NCBI GenBank assembly: GCA_965197375.1 | Contig: CBDAMZ010000004.1 | Span: 1-64,000, forward strand | Direction: 5' to 3' | Source of the DNA: CBDAMZ01 sp965197375 | Lineage (GTDB): Bacteria; Acidobacteriota; Vicinamibacteria; Vicinamibacterales; UBA8438 | Length of the DNA: 64,000 nt | The notes under the pieces: generated by a model | Database searches by the model: none | The model's input: only the letters and a program-made list of their open reading frames with translations | Told to the model about the DNA's origin: nothing | In this document: piece after piece, positions 1-9,484 of the stretch | Layout: every line of letters begins with the position of its first letter | Numbering within the stretch: position 1 is the first letter of the stretch | Made by a program: the position numbers and the translations under genes

Positions 1-149
1 GCCGGGACGGTATGACGGCTGACTGGGCTCGGCTTCCTCACGAACTGCTAGCGACGATGTCGTCTCGGATCGTCAATGAAGTCAGAGGGACTAATCGTGT
101 GATCTACGATATCAGCTCCAAACCACCTTCGACCATCGAATGGGAATAA
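1..149 (+). CDS. guaA: GMP synthase (glutamine-hydrolysing), C-terminal end only
   Basis: An open frame enters from the left edge (codons in phase with base 3) and stops at TAA 147-149. Its last residues include the stretch SRIVNEVRGTNRVIYDIS followed by SKPPSTIEWE, the highly conserved C-terminus of GuaA, which forms the dimerisation domain. The enzyme amidates XMP to GMP in the cytoplasm. Only about 48 residues are inside the window. The stop overlaps the dnaE start by 10 bases, so the two genes are probably co-transcribed. Confidence 0.9.
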   Translation, partial: RDGMTADWARLPHELLATMSSRIVNEVRGTNRVIYDISSKPPSTIEWE

Positions 150-3100
150 CTCCTGAATTCGTCCATCTCCATCTGCACACGGATTACTCACTACTCGACG
201 GCGCTTGCCGCATCGATGAGTTAGTCGATCAGGTCCGGCAATTTCGGATGCCCGCGATTGCCGTGACCGAGCACGGGAACCTCTTTTCGGCGGTCGCGTT
301 TCACGATCAGGCCCGCAGGAGCGGGTTTAAGCCGATTATCGGTTGTGAGGTGTACGTAGCAAAGGGAAGCCGGCTAACGAAGAGTGGAAGACCCGGAGAC
401 ACGGCGAACCATCTCGTCCTACTCGCGACGAACCGAGAAGGTTTTCACAACCTGATCAAGCTTGTGTCGGCAGGGTACACCGAGGGGTTCTATTACAAGC
501 CGCGTATTGACAAAGAGCTACTTGCTAAGCACGCGACCGGGCTAATCGGTCTTAGCGGTTGCCTGAAGGGTGAAGTGGCGATGCACCTGCGCCGCGACCA
601 GGAGCGAAAGGCGCTCGAGGCGGCAGCCTCGTTTCGAGACATCTTAGGTGAGGGCAACTTTTTCTTGGAGATGCAGTATCAAGGCGTCGACGATCAACGC
701 CTCGTTAATCGAGGGTTACAGCCGATCGCAACGCAGCTCGGGTTGTCGCTGGTTTGCACAAACGATGTGCACTATTTACGCCAAACTGACCATCATCCGC
801 ACGATATTCTGCTTTGCATCGGAACAGGAAAGAACGTGGAGGATAGGGATCGGCTTCGATATCACGGCGACCAGTTTTATCTGAAGACGGCAGAGGAGAT
901 GGCCGCCATTTTTGGCGATTTCCCGGCGGCGCTGCGTGCGACGGTTGATATCGCGGAGCGTTGTGAGCTGGATCTCTCGGAAACGACGCCGCACCTGCCA
1001 AACTTTGATGTGCCGGAACCGTACACGCGAGACGAATACTTCGAGCAAGTCGCGCGCGAGGGATTCCAACGCCGGCTGCCGCGTTTGAAGGAGCTATCGG
1101 ATCGCGGCCTACTTCGACATAAGTTCGACCGTTATGAGGAGCGGTTGGGGTACGAAATCGAGATGATTCAGCGGATGGGCTACTCGGGTTATTTCCTAAT
1201 CGTGTGGGATTTTAACCGGTACGCCCGCGAGCAGGAGATCCCGGTTGGGCCGGGGCGTGGCTCGGCGGCTGGTAGCCTCGTGGCGTACTGCTTGCGGATC
1301 ACAGACGTCGACCCGCTTGAGTTCGATCTTATCTTTGAGCGGTTCCTCAACCCCGAACGCGTGTCGCTTCCGGATATTGACGTCGATTTCTGCGAACGTC
1401 GTCGTGGCGAAGTCATTGCGTACGTGACGCAGAAATACGGTCGGGAAAACGTGGCGCAGATCATCACCTTCGGCACGATGAAAGCTCGGGCGGCCGTCCG
1501 TGACGTCGGGCGAACGTTGGGGATGTCGTATGCGGATGTCGATCGCGTGGCCAAGCAAATTCCCGCCACACTCGATATGACCCTGGATCGTGCACTAGTT
1601 GAGAACCCGTCGCTTATGGAGTTACAACGGCGTGACCCGCGAGTGAAGGAACTGCTTGGCGTGGCGCGTCGGCTGGAAGGGGTGACCAGGCATGCATCGG
1701 TTCATGCGGCTGGCGTGGTGATCGCACCGAAACCACTGACGGAATTCGTGCCGCTCTACAAGAGCCAGCGCAACGAAATCACGACGCAGTGGGCGATGAA
1801 GGAGGTTGAGCGAGTTGGTCTCCTGAAGATGGATTTTCTCGGACTCAGTACGCTTACGCTGTTACACGATGCACTCGAGCACATTAAGGAGACGACAGGG
1901 GACGAGACCAAACTTGATACCATCGCGTTAGATGACGCCAAGACGTATCAGCTTTTCAGTGAGGGTCGGTCGCTCGGCATCTTCCAGTTCGAGAGCTCTG
2001 GCATGCGAGACACACTCCGGAAGGCCAAGCCACAAAGGTTCGACGACTTAATCGCGTTGAACGCACTGTATCGCCCTGGACCGCTGCGCGGTGGCGTTAT
2101 TGACGAGTTTATAGCTCGTAAGCACGGTAGGGTGGCTATGAAGTACGAGGTGCCACAACTCGAGCCCATTCTGCGTGATACGTACGGCGTTATCGCCTAT
2201 CAGGAACAGGTAATGCGAATTGCGAATGATCTCGCTGGTTTTACCATGAGTGAGGCCGACGTGCTCCGAAAGGCAATGGGGAAGAAGGACGTAGCGGCGA
2301 TGCAGGCACAGCGCGAGCGGTTTGTACAGGGAGCGGTCAAGCGTAAGATTCCCAAGCGAAAGGCGATAAAAATTTTTAATCTAATGGAGCACTTTGCTGG
2401 ATACGGCTTCAATAAGAGCCACTCGACGACGTACGCACTGCTTGCGTACCAGACAGCGTATCTCAAGGCTAACTACCGGTGGCACTTTATGGCGGCCCTG
2501 CTGACCATTGAAAGTCAGAATACCGATAAGCTTACTATGTATTTGGGTGAGTGTCGCGACTTGGGTGTTCCGATCCTGCCGCCCGATCTCAATGTCAGTG
2601 AACTGGCGTTTACGGTCACGTCAGAGGGGGTCCGCTTTGGGCTAGGAGCCATTAAGAATGTCGGGGAGGGCGCCACTACTTCAATACTTGGTGCGCGGCG
2701 CGCCGCGGGGCGGCTCGTCTCATTCAGCAAGCTGTGTGAGGATGTCGATCTCCGGCTCGTAAACAAGCGAGTAATGGAGAGTCTCATCAAGGCTGGCGCT
2801 CTGGATTCGCTGCTGGACAACGAGCGAGCGGACGCTGGTGCCGCTGATGGGACAGACGGGCAGGGCTTGTCCGCCCGAGCGCGGCGGGCGCGGCTGTTAG
2901 CTGCTGTTGACGGGGCCCTCGAACGCGGAAGCCGCCGGCAACGGAGTCGCGACCAGGGGCAGACGGAGCTGTTTAGTGAATCTGATGCCGATGGACCAGG
3001 CGGACAGGCCATACGGCTTCCCGATGGGCCGTCATTGACCGAGGCCGAGCAGCTGGCGTTCGAGAAGGAAGCCTTGGGACTCTATCTCAGTGGGCACCCG

Positions 3101-3673
3101 ATCGATCGGTTTGGAGGGGAGCTCCGTAGGGCTGGCGTGCGGCGGATCGAAGAGCTCAGTGAATCCGCCGCGTCGGTGACGGTTGGTGGGATCATTAGTC
3201 ACTGTCGTCGCCTTCGGACGAGAAAGGGTAATCCGATGGCGATCCTTACTCTTGAGGACCGGGGTGGCAGTTTGGAAACTGTTGTCTTTCCTGAACCCTA
3301 CAGCAAATACGCCGAGCTAATCGACACCGACAAGCTAGTCGTTGTGCGTGGACGCTTCGAACGGGATGACGAATCTGCCAAGTTGCTTGCATCGGAGATC
3401 CGTCTAATCGACGCTGTTGTTGGCGGTATGGCTCGCGAGATGGCAATTCACTTGGCTGCTCCCCCACATGATCGAGCGACACTCGAAGCGCTAGCCCAAG
3501 TACTGGGCCGTCATCAGGGCACTGAGCGTGTGGCACTCGAAATCGCGCTGCCTCGGCAAGTTCCAGCCGTGACAGTTCGTGCCACACTGAGCGAAACACG
3601 CATTCAGCCATCTGAACAGCTGGTGGCGGAGGTTGAGAGACTGTGCGGCAAGGGCGCGGTCTCTTGGTCGTAA
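140..3673 (+). CDS. dnaE: DNA polymerase III alpha subunit
   Basis: This is the replicative polymerase catalytic subunit, 1177 residues, the usual DnaE1 length. The PHP domain is at the N-terminus (HLHLHTDYSLLDG, residues 9-21). The catalytic aspartates lie in PDIDVDF near residue 412. A GYGFNKSHS segment follows near residue 755, and an OB-fold (VTVGGIISHCRRLRTRKG) near residue 1015. The ATG at 140 lies inside the guaA tail and accA follows after 3 bases. A dnaE-accA neighbourhood is common in bacteria. The last PHP and OB features make DnaE1 more likely than the error-prone DnaE2. Confidence 0.97.
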   Translation: MGITPEFVHLHLHTDYSLLDGACRIDELVDQVRQFRMPAIAVTEHGNLFSAVAFHDQARRSGFKPIIGCEVYVAKGSRLTKSGRPGDTANHLVLLATNREGFHNLIKLVSAGYTEGFYYKPRIDKELLAKHATGLIGLSGCLKGEVAMHLRRDQERKALEAAASFRDILGEGNFFLEMQYQGVDDQRLVNRGLQPIATQLGLSLVCTNDVHYLRQTDHHPHDILLCIGTGKNVEDRDRLRYHGDQFYLKTAEEMAAIFGDFPAALRATVDIAERCELDLSETTPHLPNFDVPEPYTRDEYFEQVAREGFQRRLPRLKELSDRGLLRHKFDRYEERLGYEIEMIQRMGYSGYFLIVWDFNRYAREQEIPVGPGRGSAAGSLVAYCLRITDVDPLEFDLIFERFLNPERVSLPDIDVDFCERRRGEVIAYVTQKYGRENVAQIITFGTMKARAAVRDVGRTLGMSYADVDRVAKQIPATLDMTLDRALVENPSLMELQRRDPRVKELLGVARRLEGVTRHASVHAAGVVIAPKPLTEFVPLYKSQRNEITTQWAMKEVERVGLLKMDFLGLSTLTLLHDALEHIKETTGDETKLDTIALDDAKTYQLFSEGRSLGIFQFESSGMRDTLRKAKPQRFDDLIALNALYRPGPLRGGVIDEFIARKHGRVAMKYEVPQLEPILRDTYGVIAYQEQVMRIANDLAGFTMSEADVLRKAMGKKDVAAMQAQRERFVQGAVKRKIPKRKAIKIFNLMEHFAGYGFNKSHSTTYALLAYQTAYLKANYRWHFMAALLTIESQNTDKLTMYLGECRDLGVPILPPDLNVSELAFTVTSEGVRFGLGAIKNVGEGATTSILGARRAAGRLVSFSKLCEDVDLRLVNKRVMESLIKAGALDSLLDNERADAGAADGTDGQGLSARARRARLLAAVDGALERGSRRQRSRDQGQTELFSESDADGPGGQAIRLPDGPSLTEAEQLAFEKEALGLYLSGHPIDRFGGELRRAGVRRIEELSESAASVTVGGIISHCRRLRTRKGNPMAILTLEDRGGSLETVVFPEPYSKYAELIDTDKLVVVRGRFERDDESAKLLASEIRLIDAVVGGMAREMAIHLAAPPHDRATLEALAQVLGRHQGTERVALEIALPRQVPAVTVRATLSETRIQPSEQLVAEVERLCGKGAVSWS

Positions 3674-3676
3674 CCC

Positions 3677-4687
3677 ATGCCACTGGAGACACTGGACTTC
3701 GAGGAACCGATCGCTGTTGTCCTGAAGGAGATCGAAGCGCTGTCGCTGTTGCCACGGACTAAGGAGCGTCAGCAGGAGATAGACGAGCTACGACGGCGAG
3801 TCGAAAAACTCCGCCGTGAAATTTACGAGCGCCTTACACCGTGGCAGCAGGTGCAAGTGGCGCGTCACCCAGACCGACCGCATACCCTTGACTATATCGA
3901 GCGGTTATTTACCGATTTCATCGAAGTCCGCGGCGATCGCCGCTTTGCTGACGATCCCGCAATCGTAGCGGGGTTCGCGAGATTTAGCGGTCAGGAGGTG
4001 CTTGTTGTTGGGCACCAAAAGGGCCGAGACACACACCAGAAAGTGTACCGAAACTTTGGATATGCAAGGCCTGAAGGGTTCCGCAAGGCGCTTCGGGTGA
4101 TGAAACTCGCGGAAAAGTTCAGCCGGCCAGTCATTGTGCTTGTCGATACGCCGGCCGCCTATCCAGGCATCGAATCGGAGGAGCGGGGGGTCGCCGAGGC
4201 AATCGCGTGCAACTTGCGCGAGATGGCGATGCTTACGGTGCCGACGATTATCGCCGTGACGGGCGAGGGGGGTAGCGGTGGCGCGCTGGGTCTGGCCGTC
4301 GGCGACCGCGTGCTCATGCAAGAGCACGCGGTGTACAGCGTGATTCCTCCAGAGGGATGCGCGGCCATCCTTTGGCGCGATGTGGCACGGAAAGTGGAGG
4401 CGGCCGAGGCTCTCAAGATCACGGCAGCCAACCTACTGGCCATGAAAGTCGTCGACGAAGTAATACCGGAACCGTTGGGGGGCGCTCATACCGACTATGG
4501 TGAGGCCGCCCGGTTGCTCGAGCGACCGCTCAGTAACGCGCTCACCGGCGTGGCGGCGCTCTCCGTCGACGAGCGTCTCGACGGGCGGTATCGAAAGTTC
4601 AGGCAGATGGGCGATATCGGATTCACCGAGGCTCCCACGTCGCACGCCGGTCAGGCCGCCGAGCGTGAGCCTGGAGACAGCACCTGA
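3677..4687 (+). CDS. accA: Acetyl-CoA carboxylase carboxyltransferase subunit alpha
   Basis: With AccD, this subunit moves the carboxyl group from biotin to acetyl-CoA, the first step of fatty-acid synthesis. The 336-residue protein has the coiled N-terminal segment typical of AccA, the RGDRRFADDPAIVAGFARF block, and the crotonase-fold oxyanion region GEGGSGGALGLAVGD. It starts 3 bases after dnaE and its TGA overlaps the recJ ATG by one base (TGATG), which suggests translational coupling. The C-terminal 20 residues are poorly conserved. No accD is in the window. Confidence 0.96.
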   Translation: MPLETLDFEEPIAVVLKEIEALSLLPRTKERQQEIDELRRRVEKLRREIYERLTPWQQVQVARHPDRPHTLDYIERLFTDFIEVRGDRRFADDPAIVAGFARFSGQEVLVVGHQKGRDTHQKVYRNFGYARPEGFRKALRVMKLAEKFSRPVIVLVDTPAAYPGIESEERGVAEAIACNLREMAMLTVPTIIAVTGEGGSGGALGLAVGDRVLMQEHAVYSVIPPEGCAAILWRDVARKVEAAEALKITAANLLAMKVVDEVIPEPLGGAHTDYGEAARLLERPLSNALTGVAALSVDERLDGRYRKFRQMGDIGFTEAPTSHAGQAAEREPGDST

Positions 4688-6402
4688 TGCGGCCACTCGT
4701 TTGGGACCACTTGGTTTGCAATGTCGCGCACGTCGAGGAACTGACGCGGGAATTAGCGATCAGCCCCGTACTCGCTCGCCTGCTCGTTCTTCGAGGGATC
4801 AGCGTGGCTGATGACGCCGATCGCTTTCTCAATCCTGCTTTGGGGCATCTCCATGATCCCTTCCTGCTCGCGGACCTTGGCGTCGGTGTTGATCGCCTTC
4901 TGAAGGCCATTGGACGCCGGGAACGCATCGCGGTTCATGGCGATTACGACGTCGACGGTATCACGTCAACGGTGATGCTTCGGCGCGCGATAGAACTACT
5001 GGGCGGAGACGTCGTGCACTATATTCCTGAGCGCCTGCGCGATGGGTACGGGCTTCAGCCGGCCGCGATTGAGCGTTCGCACGCGCTCGGTGTCCGTGTG
5101 GTGGTCTCGGTGGATTGCGGCATACGGAGTCGGGAGACAGCCGAGCGAGCGAGGGAGCTTGGTGTCGATCTCGTTATTACTGACCACCACGAACCAGAGT
5201 TGTCCTTACCACCAGCGCTTGCCGTGATTAATCCCCGCCGGCACGATTGTTCGTACCCCGACAAGGACCTCGCCGGTGTTGGAGTTGCCTTCAAGCTCGT
5301 TCAGGCAATCTGCATGAAAACAGGCCGGAGTCGCTGGCTCCCGGCCTTTCTCAAGCTGGCAGCCATTGGCACGCTTGCCGACGTGGTTCCCCTACGTGGT
5401 GAGAACCGGGTCATCGCGAAGCTTGGGCTCGAGGAATTATCCAGGGGGCCGCACACGGCGGGGCTGCGGGCGTTGCTCGAATCAAGTGGGTTACATGGGA
5501 AGAAGATTAAGAGCCACGAGGTCGCGTTTCTGCTCGCCCCGCGGGTAAACGCAGCCGGACGCATGAGCACCCCTGATCTGGCCACGCGATTGCTTCTGGC
5601 AACCGGGGAAGACACTGCGGGTGAGATCCGGGGGCTCGCAGAACAGCTGGAAGTAGCAAACCGCCGGAGGCGTCAGGAGGAGGCGGCGGTCCTAAGCAAC
5701 GCCCATCATAGGATTGAGACCGATCCGGAGATCAGTTCTCAGAACATCTTGGTGGTCTGGGCTGAGGGATGGCATCGTGGCGTTATTGGTATCGTTGCTT
5801 CGAAATTGGTAGAAACCTTCTGCCGGCCCGCGATTGTACTGGCGGTCGAAGGCGATCTAGCGCATGGATCCGGTCGGAGTATCCCGGGATTTAATCTTCT
5901 CTCGGCACTCGAGCACTCAGCCGATTTATTGACTCGCTTCGGCGGACATCGGCGGGCCGCTGGGATGGTGGTAGAGACGGCGCGTCTCAAGGAGTTACGA
6001 AGCCGCCTTGAAAGCTACGCGAACGACCGCCTTGGCCCGGAAGATCTTACACCGAGGTTGGCCATCGACGGTCCGTTACCGCTGACGGCGATTGACGGGG
6101 GCTTGGTCGCCAACCTCGGCATGCTGGAGCCCTTCGGCGCGGGTAACCCGCGCCCGGTCTTCCATGCCGCACCGGTGCAGGTCGTAGATGGTCCGCACGC
6201 TCTCCGGGGGCGCCATCTCCGTATGACTGTCTGCCAGGGGCGATCCCGTTTTCGTGCCGTCGCATGGCGAGCTGCGGACCACGGCGCTCGCTACGCCGAA
6301 TGCCGGGAAGGGCTGCACCTGGCCTTTTCGCTGGCCGAGAACACCTATCAAGGCGAAACCTTCCTTGAGTTATCCGTTGCTGACGCGATCGAAGCCCGCT
6401 AA
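4687..6402 (+). CDS. recJ: Single-stranded-DNA-specific exonuclease RecJ
   Basis: RecJ is a 5'-3' ssDNA exonuclease used in recombination and mismatch repair. The 571-residue protein has the DHH-family motifs: DYDVDG near residue 86 and TDHHE near residue 165 (metal ligands). The DHHA1 signature GGHRRAAGM lies near residue 419 and an OB-like C-terminal domain follows. The length is normal. It overlaps accA by one base. The nucleotides after it form the first real gap of this gene string, so recJ probably ends the guaA-dnaE-accA-recJ transcript. Confidence 0.95.
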   Translation: MRPLVWDHLVCNVAHVEELTRELAISPVLARLLVLRGISVADDADRFLNPALGHLHDPFLLADLGVGVDRLLKAIGRRERIAVHGDYDVDGITSTVMLRRAIELLGGDVVHYIPERLRDGYGLQPAAIERSHALGVRVVVSVDCGIRSRETAERARELGVDLVITDHHEPELSLPPALAVINPRRHDCSYPDKDLAGVGVAFKLVQAICMKTGRSRWLPAFLKLAAIGTLADVVPLRGENRVIAKLGLEELSRGPHTAGLRALLESSGLHGKKIKSHEVAFLLAPRVNAAGRMSTPDLATRLLLATGEDTAGEIRGLAEQLEVANRRRRQEEAAVLSNAHHRIETDPEISSQNILVVWAEGWHRGVIGIVASKLVETFCRPAIVLAVEGDLAHGSGRSIPGFNLLSALEHSADLLTRFGGHRRAAGMVVETARLKELRSRLESYANDRLGPEDLTPRLAIDGPLPLTAIDGGLVANLGMLEPFGAGNPRPVFHAAPVQVVDGPHALRGRHLRMTVCQGRSRFRAVAWRAADHGARYAECREGLHLAFSLAENTYQGETFLELSVADAIEAR

Positions 6403-6604
6403 AGTGAACAAGTAGCCGGTCTCTGTCAGTGCGGTGGTGGTTTCGGGTTGCCGGTGGGAAACCGCATTCCGACGGTACAAGGTGTGGCGAGAGAGCAAAT
6501 CGGGAATTCTGACCCTGCTGATGAAAGCCCCCCGGCGTCCTTTTGGGGTGCCATGACAGGGGAACTCTGTTGAACTAACAGGGCAGGCAACAGGAACCTA
6601 CATC
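6403..6604 (+). other. Intergenic region with small hairpins
   Basis: This is 202 bases without a gene between recJ and the lptC/A-like gene. It holds a stem with a TTTT-type loop around 6534-6552 (GGCGTCC pairing with GGGTGCC through two G-U pairs) and a shorter ACCG...CGGT hairpin around 6462-6477. No run of T follows, so it is not a clear intrinsic terminator. I could not match it to a riboswitch class. It probably contains the promoter of the lpt genes, but no convincing -35/-10 pair stands out. Confidence 0.3.
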
Positions 6605-8743
6605 ATGGCAATTTGGCAACGGCCGGTGCGCATTGCTCTCGCCTCCTTCGTGGTGGCGTTCGCCGGGGCCGTGCTGTTTGGTATTCGGGATCGCTCGGAG
6701 CCAGCGCGGGCCAGAATCGTAGAGCGGGATGATCCCGACGCTATTATCCAGAGCCGCGGGGCCCGGATCGTGCGGGCAGAGGCATCTACGGAGAACCTGC
6801 GTGCGGTTGCCCGGCGGCAGCTGACCTATCCGGACGGGGCCGTTCGCTTAATCGACGGTGTGAAGATTAGTGTCGCCGAGTTAGCAGACCGAGGGCATTT
6901 CACCTTGAGCGGTAATGAGGCCACGGTCAATGGTGACCAGAGCGAAGTTCACATCAGTGGCGACGTGCAGTTCCGATCGGGCGATGGATTGGAGGCCGCG
7001 ACAGCCCAAGCCTCCTACTCGGAGAGCGATGGCGTGGTGCGGATGCCTGGCAACGCCACATTCGCACGAAGCTGGATGCGGGCCTTTGGTGAGACCGCTC
7101 GGTACGATCGACGTCTGGATCTGCTCCGCCTCGAGCGAGGTGCGCGCGTGGAGCTGCTCGACGGCGATCGCACGACTTTGATCACATCGATGGCAGCTAC
7201 CATGGCCCAGACCGACAGCTACATGCGGTTCGAGGGGGGCGTTACGGTGACCACTGGCGGTCGGCTGATGGAAGCCGAGCAAGCGCAGGTGGCGCTTGTT
7301 GGCAATACCGCTCGTTTCAAAACCCTGGAGCTTTGGGGGCATGCTCGGATTGTTGGCAGTGTACGCGAGACAGGTCAGTTCCGGGAGATGACCGCACCCA
7401 ATATTAACCTTCACTACGGCAGCGAGGTGCTCGAGCGAGTAAGCCTTGTGGGTGGGGCGGTCGTGGATCTATTCGCTGAGGGAGGTGCACCTGGTGCGCG
7501 GATCGTGGCGCAGACGATAGAGGTCGTCCTCGCGCCGGATGGCGTTGGTCTAACCGGACTCGTGGCGCGCGAGGCGGTGGTTGTCGAGCTGCCGTCCGAT
7601 GGCACTGCTCCCGCGCAGCGCATTCGCGCCGAGGCGTTCAACGCGGCAGGGGCACCCGGTGGCAGGCTGACCAATGCGCGATTCGATGGTGCGGTCGAGC
7701 ACCGCGAGCGGTCTCAGGGGGGAGCAGCCGACTCGACGAGCACCCGGATCACCAGGGCCGAGCGGCTCGAGGCGACACTTGCTGAGGGGCTGGCAGCTCT
7801 GGAAGCGGCACGTTTTCTCGGTGGAGTCACATTTAAGGATGAGGAGGTGACGGGCGAAGCCGACGAAGCAAGTTACGTGGTGGCGGACGGCACGTTGGAG
7901 CTCGTTACCACAGGCCCAGCCGGGAAGACTCCCCGGCTAATCGACCGGCGAGGTTCTGTGCAGGCAGAGACGATTGTGCTGACGCTAGAGGGACACGAAA
8001 TCGAGGCCGTTGGTGATGTCGAGAGCGTCCTTGCTCCGCTCCCCGAGGCCGAGCCAGCCAGCCAGACCAACGGTGGCGAGCTAAGGCGTCCTGGTGTGTT
8101 GGTTGCTGGCCAGCCGATCTACGTGACGGCCGGCCGACTGTCGTATGATGCCGAGCGCTCTGTGGTGATCTATTCTGAGACAGCGCGCCTATGGCAAGCG
8201 GAAACGGAGTTCCGCGGGGAGACGATCGTACTCGACGAGGCATCTGGGAATATTAGCGCCGAGGGTGACGTCTGGACGCGCTCAACGATCATCCAGACTA
8301 ACGATGAAACGGGCGAGGCGGAAGGGTCAGTGACGAATGGTCGGGGGGCATCGTTCCACTACGACAACGCGCTACGACGAGCAACCTATTCGACTGATGC
8401 GGAGGTCGAAGCTTCCCCCGGAGACCTCAAAGCGGACACAGTCGAAGTCATCTTAATGGAAGATGCACGAACGCTAGACCGTCTCGAGGCGGTTGGAGAC
8501 GTGACGTTAGAGTTGCCGGGTCGGCGAGTCTCTGGGGCGAACCTAATCTACTACGACGCGGATGGCCGCTACGAAATGGACGGTGAGCCGGTTCGGATCG
8601 TTGAGGAGACCGAGAACGAGTGCCGCGAGACCACCGGGCGAACCTTAACTTTTTTCGTTATTGCGGAGACAGTATCGGTCGACGGTCAGTCGGAGGTCCG
8701 CACGGAAACAAGCCGTGGAACCTGCGCGAAACCAATGTTCTAG
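6605..8743 (+). CDS. Fused LptC/LptA-like lipopolysaccharide transport bridge protein
   Basis: Normal LptC and LptA are each under about 200 residues, whereas this protein has 712. It opens with one membrane anchor (residues about 8-28, IALASFVVAFAGAVLFG), like LptC. The rest is a long periplasmic part with many beta-strand repeats of the OstA/LptA type, for example VHISGDVQFRSGDGLEA, IEAVGDVESVL and LEAVGDVTLELPGRRVSG near the end. No separate lptA follows. The next gene, 12 bases on, is lptB. I infer an inner-membrane-anchored bridge carrying LPS across the periplasm. LptC-LptA fusion is the simplest reading, and a generic OstA-repeat protein is the alternative. Confidence 0.75.
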   Translation: MAIWQRPVRIALASFVVAFAGAVLFGIRDRSEPARARIVERDDPDAIIQSRGARIVRAEASTENLRAVARRQLTYPDGAVRLIDGVKISVAELADRGHFTLSGNEATVNGDQSEVHISGDVQFRSGDGLEAATAQASYSESDGVVRMPGNATFARSWMRAFGETARYDRRLDLLRLERGARVELLDGDRTTLITSMAATMAQTDSYMRFEGGVTVTTGGRLMEAEQAQVALVGNTARFKTLELWGHARIVGSVRETGQFREMTAPNINLHYGSEVLERVSLVGGAVVDLFAEGGAPGARIVAQTIEVVLAPDGVGLTGLVAREAVVVELPSDGTAPAQRIRAEAFNAAGAPGGRLTNARFDGAVEHRERSQGGAADSTSTRITRAERLEATLAEGLAALEAARFLGGVTFKDEEVTGEADEASYVVADGTLELVTTGPAGKTPRLIDRRGSVQAETIVLTLEGHEIEAVGDVESVLAPLPEAEPASQTNGGELRRPGVLVAGQPIYVTAGRLSYDAERSVVIYSETARLWQAETEFRGETIVLDEASGNISAEGDVWTRSTIIQTNDETGEAEGSVTNGRGASFHYDNALRRATYSTDAEVEASPGDLKADTVEVILMEDARTLDRLEAVGDVTLELPGRRVSGANLIYYDADGRYEMDGEPVRIVEETENECRETTGRTLTFFVIAETVSVDGQSEVRTETSRGTCAKPMF

Positions 8744-8755
8744 CTCCAGTATCCT

Positions 8756-9481
8756 GTGCCAATCCTCCGGACCTCGAAGCTCACGAAGTCGTACAGCGGT
8801 CGGACCGTTGTTCGCGATGTGAGCTTCGAGGTCCGTTCCGGGGAAATTGTTGGGCTACTTGGTCCAAACGGGGCTGGCAAGACGACTACGTTTTACATGG
8901 TCGTCGGTTTGACCGCGCCAGATTCTGGTCGCGTCACGCTTGACGGACGGGACGTGACCGACGCCCCGATGTATCTTCGGGCCCGACAGGGCATCGGATA
9001 CCTACCACAGGAACCCTCTATCTTTCGTGGCCTCACAGTCGAGCAGAACATTTTGGCGATTCTAGAAACGCTTGGGCTGGGTCGCGAGGGACGGCTCGAG
9101 CGGGTACGCGGGTTACTCGCAGAGCTGAACCTTACACGGCTAGCTAAAGCGCAAGCTCATACGCTCTCTGGTGGTGAACGCCGCCGGGTCGAGATCACGC
9201 GCGCGCTTGTCGTTTCACCGGCGTTCATCCTACTCGACGAGCCATTCGCTGGCATCGATCCGATCGCCGTTACCGACATCCAAGAGATTATTTTTCACCT
9301 TAAGGAGCGCGGAATCGGTGTGCTAATCACAGACCACAACGTGCGCGAGACACTCCGCATCACCGACCGTGCCTACATTATGCACGATGGAGTAGTTTTT
9401 CGAAGCGGAACCCCGCCGGAACTTGCTGTTAATGAGGAGGTTAAGCGAATCTATTTGGGTGCTGATTTTCGCTTGGACTAA
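8756..9481 (+). CDS. lptB: LPS export ABC transporter ATP-binding protein
   Basis: This is the cytoplasmic ATPase that powers LPS extraction by LptF and LptG. The 241-residue protein has Walker A GPNGAGKTT, the signature LSGGERRRVEI, Walker B ILLDEPFAGIDP, and the switch histidine in TDHNVRETL, which is characteristic of LptB. Start is GTG 8756, twelve bases after the stop of the LptC/A-like gene. Its partner permease is encoded separately, at 22329-24632, as an LptF-LptG fusion. Confidence 0.95.
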   Translation: MPILRTSKLTKSYSGRTVVRDVSFEVRSGEIVGLLGPNGAGKTTTFYMVVGLTAPDSGRVTLDGRDVTDAPMYLRARQGIGYLPQEPSIFRGLTVEQNILAILETLGLGREGRLERVRGLLAELNLTRLAKAQAHTLSGGERRRVEITRALVVSPAFILLDEPFAGIDPIAVTDIQEIIFHLKERGIGVLITDHNVRETLRITDRAYIMHDGVVFRSGTPPELAVNEEVKRIYLGADFRLD

Positions 9482-9484
9482 GAC

